Assembly: GCA_963575745.1 (NCBI GenBank)
Contig: CAUYUJ010019608.1
Location: 23,501-87,500 of the forward strand
Source of the DNA: Prorocentrum cordatum
Taxonomy: Eukaryota; Sar; Dinophyceae; Prorocentrales; Prorocentraceae
Direction: 5' to 3'
DNA length: 64,000 bases
Both the position numbers and the translations under genes were made by a program. Of the stretch, positions 30,746 through 40,342 are shown one piece after another. Numbering within the stretch: position 1 is the first letter of the stretch; the number at the start of each line of letters is the position of its first letter. The notes under the pieces are model-generated. The model ran no database searches, was not told where the DNA came from, and saw only the letters and a program-made list of their open reading frames with translations.

Positions 30746-33499
30746 GAGCTCACAGCTAGCTGCAACATAGTTCGGTGTCCCAGTTGGTCTCATTGCTGAC
30801 AGGGGAATGAAGAGAGTGACCAGAAGCAAGAGAAGGGGGAGGACGGGGGATGGCAGGGACGGGAGATGAAGAGCGCCATGAGCAGCTGTTGCAGCCAGGA
30901 GGCCAAGGGATGCGGGAGCAGCAGGGAAATGTGATAGGAGCTGCTGCAGCCAACTTTTCCTAGCCCACGAGGTCAGCATGGCCTGAGTTCCCATGCGGCA
31001 TGGCCTGCGTTGAACAATCGAGAGCGTGCAAGGCGGGCGTTGTGAAGCAAGCGCACAACGTTTTGGACCCGCGGATTGAGCCGTGGACCGTCGGCAAGAA
31101 TTGCGCGCGGCGCGCTGACCGCGGTGGCCAGCAAAGGACTCCCAGTGAGCCCCCTTGGGGAGCTCGGGGATCCGTGAATCGATGATCGACATGGATGCGG
31201 GCGTGACCGCGGGCCTGGCTGGCCCATCCGACAGGCAGAGCTCATCCGAGCGGCGGAGCTTTGTCAGCCTGGCCCGACGAAAACTGGCGTGGCGCAAGCC
31301 GAGCTCGAAGGTGCCCGTCTATGCTGTTGCAGACTAAGCTGTTGCAGCTCCGCCAAGCTGCCCGCTGCTCCCAGACGCGGGCTCGCCCCGCTGAGGCTCA
31401 CAGAGCGCCTTGGCGGCGTCCTCGTCGACGTTTAGCAGCGGCTGCACCTTGTCGTAGAGCGTTCGTCCCATCGGGCGGGGGTAGTACTCCTGGCCGTACG
31501 CCACCTGCATGCGCACGAGGACACCGAAAATGTCATCCTTGTAGACGTGGCCGTTGCAGTGCAGCTTGATGTTGCGGATGTAGTACTTGGTCTCGCTGCG
31601 CCGAAGGCAAGTCAACTTCTTGGTGGTGATGTGGGCGTAGTACTGGTTCTGCGGCTGGGCGATGCAAAACACGACGTCTCCGATGTCCACGGTGGACTCG
31701 CCCTTGACGACGCAGCCGGCCCCCGCATCTGCTGTTACAGCTTGGATGGGGTGAAAGTGTGGAAATCGCGCGGCTGCGCCAAGGGCCACATGCTGTTCCC
31801 CGGGCTCGAGTAGAACACGGGGCGGCCCGCGAGGAGGTGCGCATGTATGAGCATGTTCCTCTGGTCCCGAAGCCTCATCTCCTTCTCCCGCGCCTCGGGG
31901 TCGTACCGCGAATTCTTGACCAGCTTCCAGTCCTCGTGGAGCGCATGAATGGCCTCGTGTGGGCTCGTCAATACTAAGGGTGGAAGGCGGTCCGGCTTGG
32001 TCTTCTCGATGATCTCGGCCACGTCCCGGGGCAACCTGGCGATGGGCTTGTAAATGACCGACTCCGCCGCCGTCTGACCGAACGCTCTGTAACCGAACGA
32101 TGCCATGGCTGTTGCAAATCTGTGGGCATCATCCGTCCGCGCACCCCGCTGCCGTCTGCGGGCAGCCGTCACCGTCTCCTCGGCTTTCGCGGTGGCAGAA
32201 ACCGTCGCCCCCCGTTCAGCTGCCAGCTGACCCGCGGGCCCGCTCAGCCTGCAGGCGCGCCTGCCGCATTCGCTGCCTCGGAGGTGTTGCGCCCCACCTC
32301 TCGTTGAAGCTGCTCTTTCGGCGGCGGCGGCGGCGGCGCGTCCGAGGGTAGCTGGACTGGCGGTCGGCAGGGCATCTTTTTCGGAAGAGGCGCCGATCCG
32401 CCCCCCTTCTTCGGAGGAGTGAACAGGCGACGCACTCGGCGCGTTCGCAAGCGGAGGCAGCAATTGGTCAGGCAACCCAGGCGTCTGGCTCTTCGTCGCA
32501 GGCGTCTCTCCCTCCGCTGGCGTGTACTGGGCCCTCTTCGGCGGCCCCCTCAAGGTCCGCGGAGCTGTTTTTCTCCAGTCAGCATCCTCCTGCGGACGGG
32601 GATGCGCCACTGCAGCAACATCATGCTCCGCTCTAGGCGCCGCCTCGCACTCTGCTCCGGCAGGTGGCCAGGGGGGGGTAGAAGAGGCGGATCCATCAGA
32701 AAGACCAGGTGCTGTTGCAGCCGCAGGCATCTGTATCGGAAGCTGCTGTTCCCTGCTGCGGGCGTGCTCTCTGCGGGCGCGCTCTTCGGCCCCCGGAGAT
32801 CTCGATCAGAATCGCGTGGCGCGCCGGGGTCGCTCGAATAAGGAGCGCTCGAACCCGACTGCTCAGCATAGGCCGGCGTTCGGTCGACCTCCAACGGACG
32901 TTTCGTTTCGTCAGCCTAAGCGCAGCGGTCCGGGGGGCCCTCGTCGGCGGGCCCCTGGCGCCAGCGCCTTCACGAGCTGTTGCTGCCGACTGGCGCCCGC
33001 GCGCCGCTTCGCGAGCTGTTGCAGCAGACGGGCGCCCGCGCGACGCCTCTCTCTGGCGCCTCTGGGCGTCTGCAAGGTGCCGCTCCCGCTGCCTGCGATG
33101 CCGCTCCCAGTTGTTCCGCGCCGAGTCTGTGATCCCAGTCAGCCCTGGCGGGTTCTGGCGCTCCTGCTCTATCAGATGCCAATTCCAGCGAATCTCCCTC
33201 TGGCTGAGATTACGCTGTGATTCCGTGTCCAGGCGCCCGTAGGGTCTCGACTCGTTCTCCCAGACTCCTGGCATGTCCCAGATCATGATGCCCTCCTCCA
33301 ACTGCTGGAGCTTGAAATCGACCCAGCGCGCGCGGCGCTGAGCTTCTAACATTTGATCGCGCAAGCCATCCTCACGCGCCAACTCCGCTTCCAGCCTGCG
33401 CCGCTCCTGCTGCCCCCGCAAGCCCTTGCGGTGGTTGAGCAAGTATTTCCCGTCGCCGACCTGAAGACTAGCCAACGCTGGAGGAGCTGAAGTACACAT
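30731..33499 (-). CDS. Coiled-coil plus GDVVFC-domain dinoflagellate protein
   Basis: The N-terminal part reads LASLQVGDGKYLLNHRKGLR, QERRRLEAELAREDGLRDQM, RARWVDFKLQQLEEGIMIWD and a long Gln/Arg/Glu-rich coiled-coil-like stretch. After a frame change near 32970-33020 a Ser/Pro-rich region follows (TPAYAEQSGSSAPYSSDPG, ESTPAAGNSS), with TAG at 32918-32916 in its frame. After another change near 32712 come PPKRAQYTPAEGETPATKS, GYRAFGQTAAESVIYKPIAR and LTSPHEAIHALHEDWKLVKN. After a shift near 31735-31800 the last domain reads VVKGESTVDIGDVVFCIAQ, YYAHITTKKL, YYIRNIKLHCNGHVYKDDIF and EYYPRPMGRTLYDKVQPLLN. The GDVVFC...YYAH...NGHV...IYG-like layout is one I associate with many dinoflagellate predicted proteins. 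Two TAGs at 31336-31334 and 31321-31319 flank a motif copy; beyond them the frame stays open to a TGA at 30731. Three of the frame changes lie at or beside copies of the motif. Confidence 0.6.
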
Positions 33500-33514
33500 G
33501 CACGTCTAACATGC

Positions 33515-33900
33515 AATGTTACAGCTCCACGGAGCTCGAACATGCTCTGTTGGAGCTCCAAGGGAGATCTAACGTGCTATGTTAGAGCTCCAAGGGAGCT
33601 CTAACATGCCATGTTAGAGCTCCATGGGAGCCCTGACATAACACGTCAGCTTTCACGGCGCACACATCGAGCTCAAACATATCACGTTAGAGGCCCCATG
33701 GAGCCCTAGCACAGCACGGTAGTAGAGCTCCCACGGAGCTTTAACATAGCATGTCAGAGCGTCGCGGGAGCTCTGAAGTAGCAAGTCAGATTTCACGACG
33801 CACACACCGACTTTTAGCATGTTTGAGCTCGCAGGGGGCTCTAACATATAACAAATTCTGGCCGATGTCACATCGTGCTCTAACATGTCCCGTTGGGGCT
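33515..33900. repeat. Palindromic ATGTTAGAGCTCC array, third block
   Basis: Copies of ATGTTAGAGCTCCAAGGGAG and GAGCTCTAACATGCCATGTT in alternating orientation, more diverged towards 33900. It lies immediately upstream (in the minus-strand sense) of the gene at 30731-33499, so blocks of this repeat bracket that gene on both sides. Confidence 0.85.
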
Positions 33901-34639
33901 CTCATCGAAATCTCAGAAAAGAGGGGGGGGGGGGCGCAGCTAGCCCAGATTTGGCTGGTCTGACCTGGCGCGCTCGCTTGCCCTTGCCCTTGCCCATGCC
34001 ACGGTCCGTCTGCGCTGCTGCAGCTGGAGCGCGCCGCAGGTCTGGGGGCGGCGCGCGCGCGGGCGGGCCAGGGGGTCGAGCCGACAGCTACGGAGACGAG
34101 GGGGACAGAGAGAGGGAGAGAGAGCGCCCCAAAGGTTTCGGTGGGGATCGCCGCAGAGGTTTCGATGGGGATGGGAAGGTTGCGCTGTTTCAGCTTTGGG
34201 GGGAGATCGCTCTGGAGGTTTCGATGGAGATCGCTCGAAGGAACGCGAGCGCGTAGGTAGACTGGGGGCTGGGTTTGGCAAGTGCGGTGGAAGACGGCCT
34301 CCTCCCTACTCCTGCCTCGTCCTGCTTCCCCCCCCCCATCCCCCTCGCCCCCCTCCTCCTGAGGGCGGCGGCCCTGGGCGCCCGATGCTCTCCGCCCCCG
34401 CCCCCCCCACCTCCGCCGCCGACAACCGCCGGCGCCGGCAACCGCGGCCCTCCCCCGTCGGCGACCTTCAGGCCCCCAGCGGCGGGCAGCGCCGCCCGCG
34501 GCAGCGGCGCCCCCATAGGGGCGCAAGGGGGGGCACGGGGAGGGATGGAGCCTGGAAGAGGAGGTGAGGTCGGACGACGTGGGGAGGCGTTATTTCTCAG
34601 CAAAACTGGCACGATCGCAAACTATGCGACGGGCTACTC
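33901..34639. repeat. GC-rich interval with GGTTTCGATGGGGATC repeats
   Basis: Between 34130 and 34240 the plus strand carries four imperfect copies of GGTTTCGATGGGGATCGC, one with a motif copy at 34185 between them. The rest is Pro/Gly/Arg-rich when translated. I see no supportable gene; it may be the 3' flank of the gene at 34640-38250. Confidence 0.6.
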
Positions 34640-37600
34640 ACGCTGTTACAGCCGTGGTGCACGGGCACAGTGCTTCAACGGACGCGTCGAAACGCGGAGC
34701 CCAGTTCCTCGGACTGTTGTAGAGCTGCTGGACGGCTTTGTCGACGCCCGCCTCTTCTCCTGAGCGGCGCAGTACGCAAGCCCGCTGCGCCAGGCGGGCC
34801 GTGGCTTCGGCGTGCTTCTTGAAGAACTCGCAGAGCTTCTTGGGGTCTTGTAATAGATCACGCACCCACTCGGCGCGCGGGCAAGCGCTCGCAAAACGTG
34901 GGGCAGTGTGGGCAGGTCTTCCTGGAGGGCCGCTGTTACAGCCACGGGGTAGCTTTTGTCCGAGCTCCGAAGCGTCTCGGTGTACTGGATGCCGTTTGGA
35001 GAATCCCCCCGTGCAAAATCAGTCGGCGTTGAAAGAAAAAATAAATTAAAAAAGAAGCCCACGTGAACGCTGCTACAATCTGGGCGGCGATGCCATAGTC
35101 TGCGTCAGCTGTTGCAGCCAAGACTAACTTCCCCTTGCCATTGGCCTGATTGGCCAGGTGGGGCAGGATGTCCACTGGGTCGTGAAGCAACTGGAAACGC
35201 AAGCGCTGCGCCTTGCGGCAAGCTTCCGCACCTCCCATGCGATCCAGCATGAAGCCAGGGGGGCGCGGGGGGGCAGCAGGTGAGCGTCGCGGCCCGCAGC
35301 TGGCTTGGCACTGCGCAGGACTTCCTTCTCCCGCGTACTCCTGGCCTTGGCGGCGGCCTTCGCCCCTCCAGGATTGCGCTCTCGGATCTTGGCCCCCGGC
35401 ATGGCAGCGGCGGCGACGACTGTTGCAGCTGGCCCGACTGGATCTGCGCCGCTCGCCTGGGCCGCCCCCTGAGCCGCCGCAGCGAGATCGGGGGCGCCCC
35501 CCGCGAGAAGGCGAGCGCGCTTGCTCGGGGAAGCGGCCGCCATGGCGTCGACGGCAGCTGCTCGCTTGCTGCCGAAGCCTACCTCTGTCCGACGTTCTGC
35601 CCGAGGCTCCCGCGTGCTTCCCTCGCCGCGCCTCCCGGCCCTCCTCAGCGATCTGACCATTTGCGCGCTCATGTAGCTGGAGCACAGACATGTACCAACG
35701 ACTGGCGGCAGAGCTCTCGTCCCGCGGCTGGTCCAGCCACGTGCGCAGCAACCCGCTGGGGGGCGCTGCGTCCACGAGCGTGCACTCCTCCGCGGACATG
35801 TCGAGCATTTGAGTCCTCTCGGGGCAATGCACCTCTGAGAAACGGCGGAATCGCCTCTCCACGTTGCCCGTGCTCGTTTTCCATACTAGGAAGAGCTCCA
35901 CGAGACGACGGCCGCCGTGGAGCTCGGGCCACTCCGCCGCAGCGCGGCCCCAAGCCTGCCGCGCGGTGCCCCCGCCCCGACGATGCACATCGGCACGCGG
36001 CAACATTTGCCGCAGCTGGGGGATTGCCCGCTGCTCGGGGAGGTCAGCCGCCTGGCAGATTCGCCTCAAACAGGCCTCGGCTTCTGTTGCGTGCCCCGTT
36101 GCGCCCGCGCCTGTTGCAGACAGGGGGGAAGGCAAACGAAAGGCAGCAAACGCGTGCAACCAAGAATGCTCTGGCCGATGTAACTTCATGTTCTCCGTCA
36201 CGTTGGCAACGATTCCCTGCGCCCGTCGAAGAGCCGCCTTGGTGGCGTCGCGGGCTCGGGGCTCCGTATTCCAATCGCCGATGCCAACGGTCTGGGCGCC
36301 GTTGCCGCAGGCGAACCGCTTCGTGCCCCGCAGAAACTTCAGGGTGACGCCAGCGCACGCGTCGGGAATGCCCCAAATATCCCCCTTGACGAACAACGCT
36401 TCCAGCTTGGAGAGGAAAGCGGTGGCCCTTGATTGAACGCTTGAAGCGTCGGGGTTGCTCTTGTCTCCGGTGGCGACCCAGGCGTAGGGCTCCGCGCGCA
36501 AGTCGGCCAGCACCCCCCCCCCCCCAGGAGCAGGCGCGAACTGCTCTCGCCCCCGAGCCCTTCCAAGAAACGTCGGGCGAGAATGCGCCGATCTACGTCA
36601 GTCCCCTGGCACTCCACTCCGAGCGCATTCAAAATGACATCCCAACGCCGACTTTCCCGTGCGAAGGGCCTCGCCCGACTGTTGAAACGCCGAGGGGGCC
36701 AGCCGAAGTTTTTGACGAACGCAATGCAGTCTTCCACCAGCTGCTGCTCCCCCAGTGTGGTGCGGAACACGGTGGAGTTAGTCAAGATCTTGGCCAGACT
36801 TGGCGGCTTCTTATCCGTTACCAGCAGCTCGCCCGTGATCGAAATTTCGCTGTTTCCTTTTCATCAAATTGGCAAGGACCTTCTGGGGCGAGCGCGACTC
36901 GCCCCACGCGTTGAACGCCAGCCGAAAGAACGTAGCTGTTGCAGCCAGGGGTGCACTTAGATCCGCCCCATCGCTGCGCCATGCCCACATCTCCTCTCGC
37001 ACATGCTTGTGCAAGTCCCCGCCCATCTCCCCGCCTGCCGTCTGGCACGCGCGACGGGCGCAGTCCTCCTGCATGGAAGCCTTGCCGTCGAAGTCCATGG
37101 CCCGTGGGAACTCCCGCGCCCCGATCACCCGCCCCACGATCCAGGGCCCTTTGGGGCCAGCTGTTTCAGCCAGCCTGCCTTGAGACCGTAGCTTGGGAGG
37201 AAGTCCAAACCCGTCGGGATCGACCACAGCACGGCGCCGATCTCGACCTGGCACGCGCGGTCGAGGCCGTCCGCGGCCATACGAAAAAAAAAAAAAAAAC
37301 AACACCATGTCGGACAATCCTCTGCGCCACGATCCTCTCGTACTGAGCCATTGCGGCCACCGCACTTCGGCGCTGCTGACGAGACCCCAAAACTCCGCGG
37401 TCGCCCCCGACGAGCGCGCCCCGCCGCGCATCGAAACTTCTGAAGGAAGAGGACGTCTCTATGAGTGCACAGACGGCGACCACTCCGCGGCAACCAGGGC
37501 GCTGGCCGGCGGCGCGGACGACGACGGGCGCATGCGCCGCGGCTGCTGCAGCTGTTGCGGCTGATGTGGCCGTCGTGGGGAACGCCGACACGGGGTTGCC

Positions 37601-38250
37601 CCCCGAGTGCGAGGCTTCCGCTCGAATCCGCTCTTTCCACGCTGCTTCTGCTGCCTGGTGCTCGTCGCACTGCGCATGGCGCGTGGGAAATCCCTTGCGT
37701 TAGAAGCTCCCGGCCCCCTGGCCGAAGACGGATTTGCAAGGGCGCCCTTGAACGCCGAGCAGAACAAACAAACTGCAAATCTACCACCTACGCAGCCGCT
37801 CCAAGTTTCAGGCTTCTGGGCGACTGGATTCGTCGCAGACAGAGAGGCGCTCCACCTCTCCTTGTTATTCCAAAATTTCCAAGCGCCGCGCGTCGCGATG
37901 TTCTCTGGGTAGTCGTGGCCGGCGACGTGCTCATCCAGGGTCATGGACAACAGAGGTTCGAACTTCTCGACTACTTTGCTCGGGGCGGCCTTCGCCTTCG
38001 CTTTTGCAGCCGCGGCTGCCTCGCTGCTGGAGCCGCGGTCCTCTTCGGAGCCGTCGTTGGAGTCGCCCTCCGAAGACGAGCCTTCGGAGGACGAGGTCTT
38101 GCTGTTGCGGCCCAGCCTGTCGTCGGCAACTGCGTCGGCGTCGGCCACTTCGTCGGCGTCGGCGCCCGAGCTGTTGCAGCCGCGGCTCGACGAGGTCGCT
38201 CTCGACGAGGCCGTCGAGGCCGCGCGGCCCGAGGGGGCGCCTTTCGACGA
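34640..38250 (-). CDS. Multi-exon BED/hAT-transposase-like dinoflagellate protein
   Basis: Exon-like blocks in order: an acidic Ser/Asp/Glu/Ala-rich leader (38250-38000); FEPLLSMTLDEHVAGHDYP, RGAWKFWNNKERW and RFAVCLFCSAFKG (to about 37740); FPTRHAQCDEHQAAEAAWKE (37693-37559); VEIGAVLWSIPTGLDFLPSY (37247 on); REFPRAMDFDGKASMQEDC and LHKHVREEMWAWRSDG; GELLVTDKKPPSLAKIL and QLVEDCIAFVKNFGWPPRRF (about 36850-36520). Then, after a C-run frameshift near 36525, KLEALFVKGDIWGIPDACAG, RRLVELFLVWKTSTGNVERR, an Ala-rich linker, and RLRFQLLHDPVDILPHLANQ, and finally WVRDLLQDPKKLCEFFKKHA with a TGA at 34640. The CLFC...CDEH cluster resembles a BED-type zinc finger, and TSTGNVERRFRRF resembles the ST-ER-F block of hAT transposases; both are inference. 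Intron borders fit phase at 37558-37248, 35115-34985 and 34939-34869. Confidence 0.6.
34869..34939 (-). other. Proposed short intron (71 nt) beginning GTAACAGC
   Basis: Excision joins SYPVA to WVRDLLQDPKK in phase 0. Alternatively the DNA is coding throughout (LQEDLPTLPHVLRALARA) with a one-base frameshift near 34870; both readings are plausible. The donor lies inside a motif copy. Confidence 0.4.
34985..35115 (-). other. Proposed intron (131 nt) beginning GCAACAGC
   Basis: Excision joins GKGKLVLA to YTETLRSSDKSYPVA in phase 0. The interior has a T-rich tract (TTTTTTAATTTATTTTTTCT) unlike the GC-rich surroundings, which suits an intron 3' half. The donor lies inside a motif copy. Confidence 0.45.
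37248..37558 (-). other. Proposed intron (311 nt) beginning GCAACAGC
   Basis: The upstream exon ends TTATSA at codon GCC and the downstream exon begins VEIGAVLW after CCAG; both borders are phase 0. The interior includes a T16 tract on the minus strand, as expected of a polypyrimidine region, and frames that do not fit the flanking protein. The donor would be GC and coincides with a near copy of the CTGNAACAG motif. Confidence 0.5.
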
Positions 38251-38440
38251 GGCCGAGGCCGCTCTCGACGAGGCCGCAAAGCTCGACGAGGCCGCTCTCG
38301 ACGAGGCCGCACGGCTCGAGGGCGGCGCTTTCGACGGGGCCGAAGCCGAGGCCGCTCTCGACGAGGCCGCAGGGCTCGACGAGGCTGCTCTCGACGAGGC
38401 CGCAGGGCTCGGGGGGGCCGCAGGGGGGCGACGAGGCCGC
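38190..38440 (-). repeat. GCTCTCGACGAGGCCGC coding-like repeat
   Basis: A 17- to 24-bp repeat reads Ala-Ala-Ser-Ser-Arg on the minus strand and Leu-Asp-Glu-Ala-Ala on the plus strand. It may be the 5' low-complexity part of the gene at 34640-38250 or an upstream minisatellite; the coding limit is unclear. Confidence 0.6.
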
Positions 38441-38489
38441 AGGGCTCGGGGAAGCCGCATCAGACGACGACGTTGCCTTGAGCCAAATC

Positions 38490-38740
38490 CTACGGACCAC
38501 AATGGCGATGATGGTGATGCTGATAGCGATGCCGACGGTAAGGAGGGCGATGATGATGAGGATGGTAAGGATGGTATGGTGAAGGAGATCGTGATGGTGA
38601 TGATGGCGATGGTGATGATGGTGATTGCGTATGTGATGATCCACACCATCAGCATCACAATCACAATCACAATCACCATCGCCATCGCCATCAGCACTAC
38701 GATAGGATAATCACCATCACCACCATCGTCATCAGCATCA
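38490..38740. repeat. GATGGT/CATCAC microsatellite
   Basis: GATGATGGTGATG-type steps switch to CACAATCACCATC-type steps near 38650, giving a short inverted pair. The hydrophobic Met/Val/Ile-rich frame across it is only repeat translation. It lies upstream of the minus-strand gene. Confidence 0.85.
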
Positions 38741-38799
38741 AAACAAAACACAAAGCACTCAACTCACTCAACTAAAACCCGCCCTACAGACAGCCAGCC

Positions 38800-39010
38800 T
38801 ACTTCCCAGTGGGCGTGGACAGGGCGTTTCGCGAACCGTTGGAGCGTCCAAGATGGCTTCGGCGAGGAAGCTCAAATCAGGACTATCACGACGGTTTGGG
38901 CCACTTGTTGGCCTCCTGGGGCGGCACGCTAATTCAGAACGCCTTCTTGTCTGATCGAACTCCCCCGAGGTGTTCCCGAAATGGCCCCGGAGGCTTTCGA
39001 GAAGAAAGCA
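38800..39010 (-). repeat. Diverged inverted copy of the sequence at 8.01-8.11 kb
   Basis: Minus-strand translation here reads FLAEAILDAPTVRETPCPRP, while the plus strand at 8039-8105 reads FLAEAVLDAPTTRGAPCPGP. This shows two copies of one element in opposite orientation. Neither has a long intact frame. The TTGGCCTCCTGGGG step next to it belongs to the CTCTTGGGGCC family. Confidence 0.65.
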
Positions 39011-39299
39011 GGATGAGGGCCATGGGGTGGTAGGTTGGATGTGATGCAATCAGATGGTGCATGTTCCAAAGGGTTGATCGGCTCGCGTTTCTCATGCGAT
39101 CGTGGGCCGCGGGTAGCCCGAGCGGCCCAGGCATAGTTATGGGACGCCGGCGCCTTGAGCCTGACGCCAGCGAAATGGTCGCTACGCGACGCGCTCGCCA
39201 TCTGTCTATCCCAGCCCTTTTGCAAGGAGAGGTGGCGAGCGGCAACGAGCAGCATGCTTCATTTTACTGCGGAGAAAGTGCTCATGGCAAGGGGCCATG

Positions 39300-39960
39300 G
39301 GGCTCGTGTCCAAACGAGCCGAACCCAGCCTGGCCAACGCCGCCCTGGCTCTGCAAAGAGACGGCAGATCCCGACCTGGCCAAATGCCAGCGACGGGTCT
39401 GCAAAACAAGATATGGCAGACTGGGTGTGAGAACTACCCGATCTGGCTAAGGCCATCGTCGGGTCTGCGGGGCCCTGTCAAAGCTGACCCGACCCACCGA
39501 CCCTGTCGGAATGTGACAGGGGCTGTTCCGTCGCAGCCGCCGTCGCTGCCGCCGTCGCGCCGCCGCCCCCCCCCCCTTTTCCTGGTGCCCTCGTCCTCAG
39601 GCACGCCAGCAAAAGCGAGATGCACCAACCTATCCACAGCAAAATGCAGCAACGTTGTCATTGACTCGGAGGGGAACCCCTTCCCTTGAATCCCTTCCCC
39701 GCGGAGGTGGGGGGCCCCGACGGGCGGTTCCTGGAGGGGGCCGGGGGGGGGTCCAAGGGGGTGGTCCCGGATCAGAATGTCACCCTCCCGGGGCCCATGG
39801 GCCGCCCTCTCCCTCCCATGTCCGTCGAAGAACGAGGCCCCCAGGGTCGGCGGCGCTGGCCGTGCGGCCTCATCAATGTAGCAGACTGGGCATTAGAAGT
39901 GTCCGACCTGGCCAAGTGCCAGCGACGGGTCTGGCGGGCCCTGTTAAAGCAGACCCCAAA
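39300..39960. repeat. Dispersed and tandem repeat patch
   Basis: GACCTGGCCAAATGCCAGCG with GACGGGTCTG occurs at about 39377 and again at about 39905, with weaker copies at 39320 and 39440. From 39525 to 39760 a GCCGCCGTCGC block and a segment ending TCCCTTCCCC form one copy of a three-copy element (others at 53.5 and 55.5 kb). No gene is supportable from 39010 to 40340. Confidence 0.65.
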
Positions 39961-40342
39961 GGCCGAACCATGATGACGGCGCAATAAAGGAGGATGATAT
40001 ACAACCTTGTCCTTATAGCGTGCCCCACGCGATTCATATGCAGTCCTCCTGCTCGTCAAGAGCTGGCCTCAACCTTTGAGGTCGGAGCCCTGGAAGACGC
40101 GCGCATGTTTCCAGCTCGCGCTCGACGATTCGCGCGCCCGCCATTACATGCAATGACCGCCGACAATCATATCTGGCGTGTCACACCATTACATGATGAG
40201 CCGGATACGCCGATACATCACCTAATCCAGCTAATATAACCCAAGGGTGTGCTGCATTCGTTTTTTTTTGTTTTTGTTGTTTTGTTTGAAATCCGTGCTG
40301 GATATAACTCGAACAGATCCACCGTCAACGGTTAGAGCGACC

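Larger units (their letters stand above)
26450..38179 (-). repeat. Strand-specific array of the 9-mer CTGNAACAG
   Basis: On the minus strand CTGNAACAG starts (plus-strand left coordinate) at 26450, 27338, 27676, 28565, 29023, 30373, 30886, 31324, 31339, 31732, 32712, 33016, 34185, 34643, 34933, 35109, 35420, 36111, 36936, 37161 and 38171. Most are GCTGNAACAGC, often preceded by a G. N is C in 14, T in 3, A in 3 and G in 1. Near-matches lie at 28985, 30941, 32109, 32977, 34016, 35070, 37543 and 37552. I saw no copy in the opposite orientation in this interval. Most copies fall in one codon frame and read Ala-x-Thr-Ala. The A/T-ending codons are unlike the GC-ending codons around them, so the DNA or RNA motif is conserved rather than the peptide. 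Confidence 0.75.

Noticed and set aside
31735-31800. Intron starting at the motif copy at 31732
   Set aside because: The sequence directly after the motif (VVKGESTVDIGDVVFC) is strongly coding and no acceptor fits phase; the frame change lies just upstream and is better explained by a small indel or another border.
32100-32730. Plus-strand frames opposite the minus gene as antisense genes
   Set aside because: They are Arg/Pro/Ser-rich shadows without conserved-looking segments, while the minus frame is protein-like.
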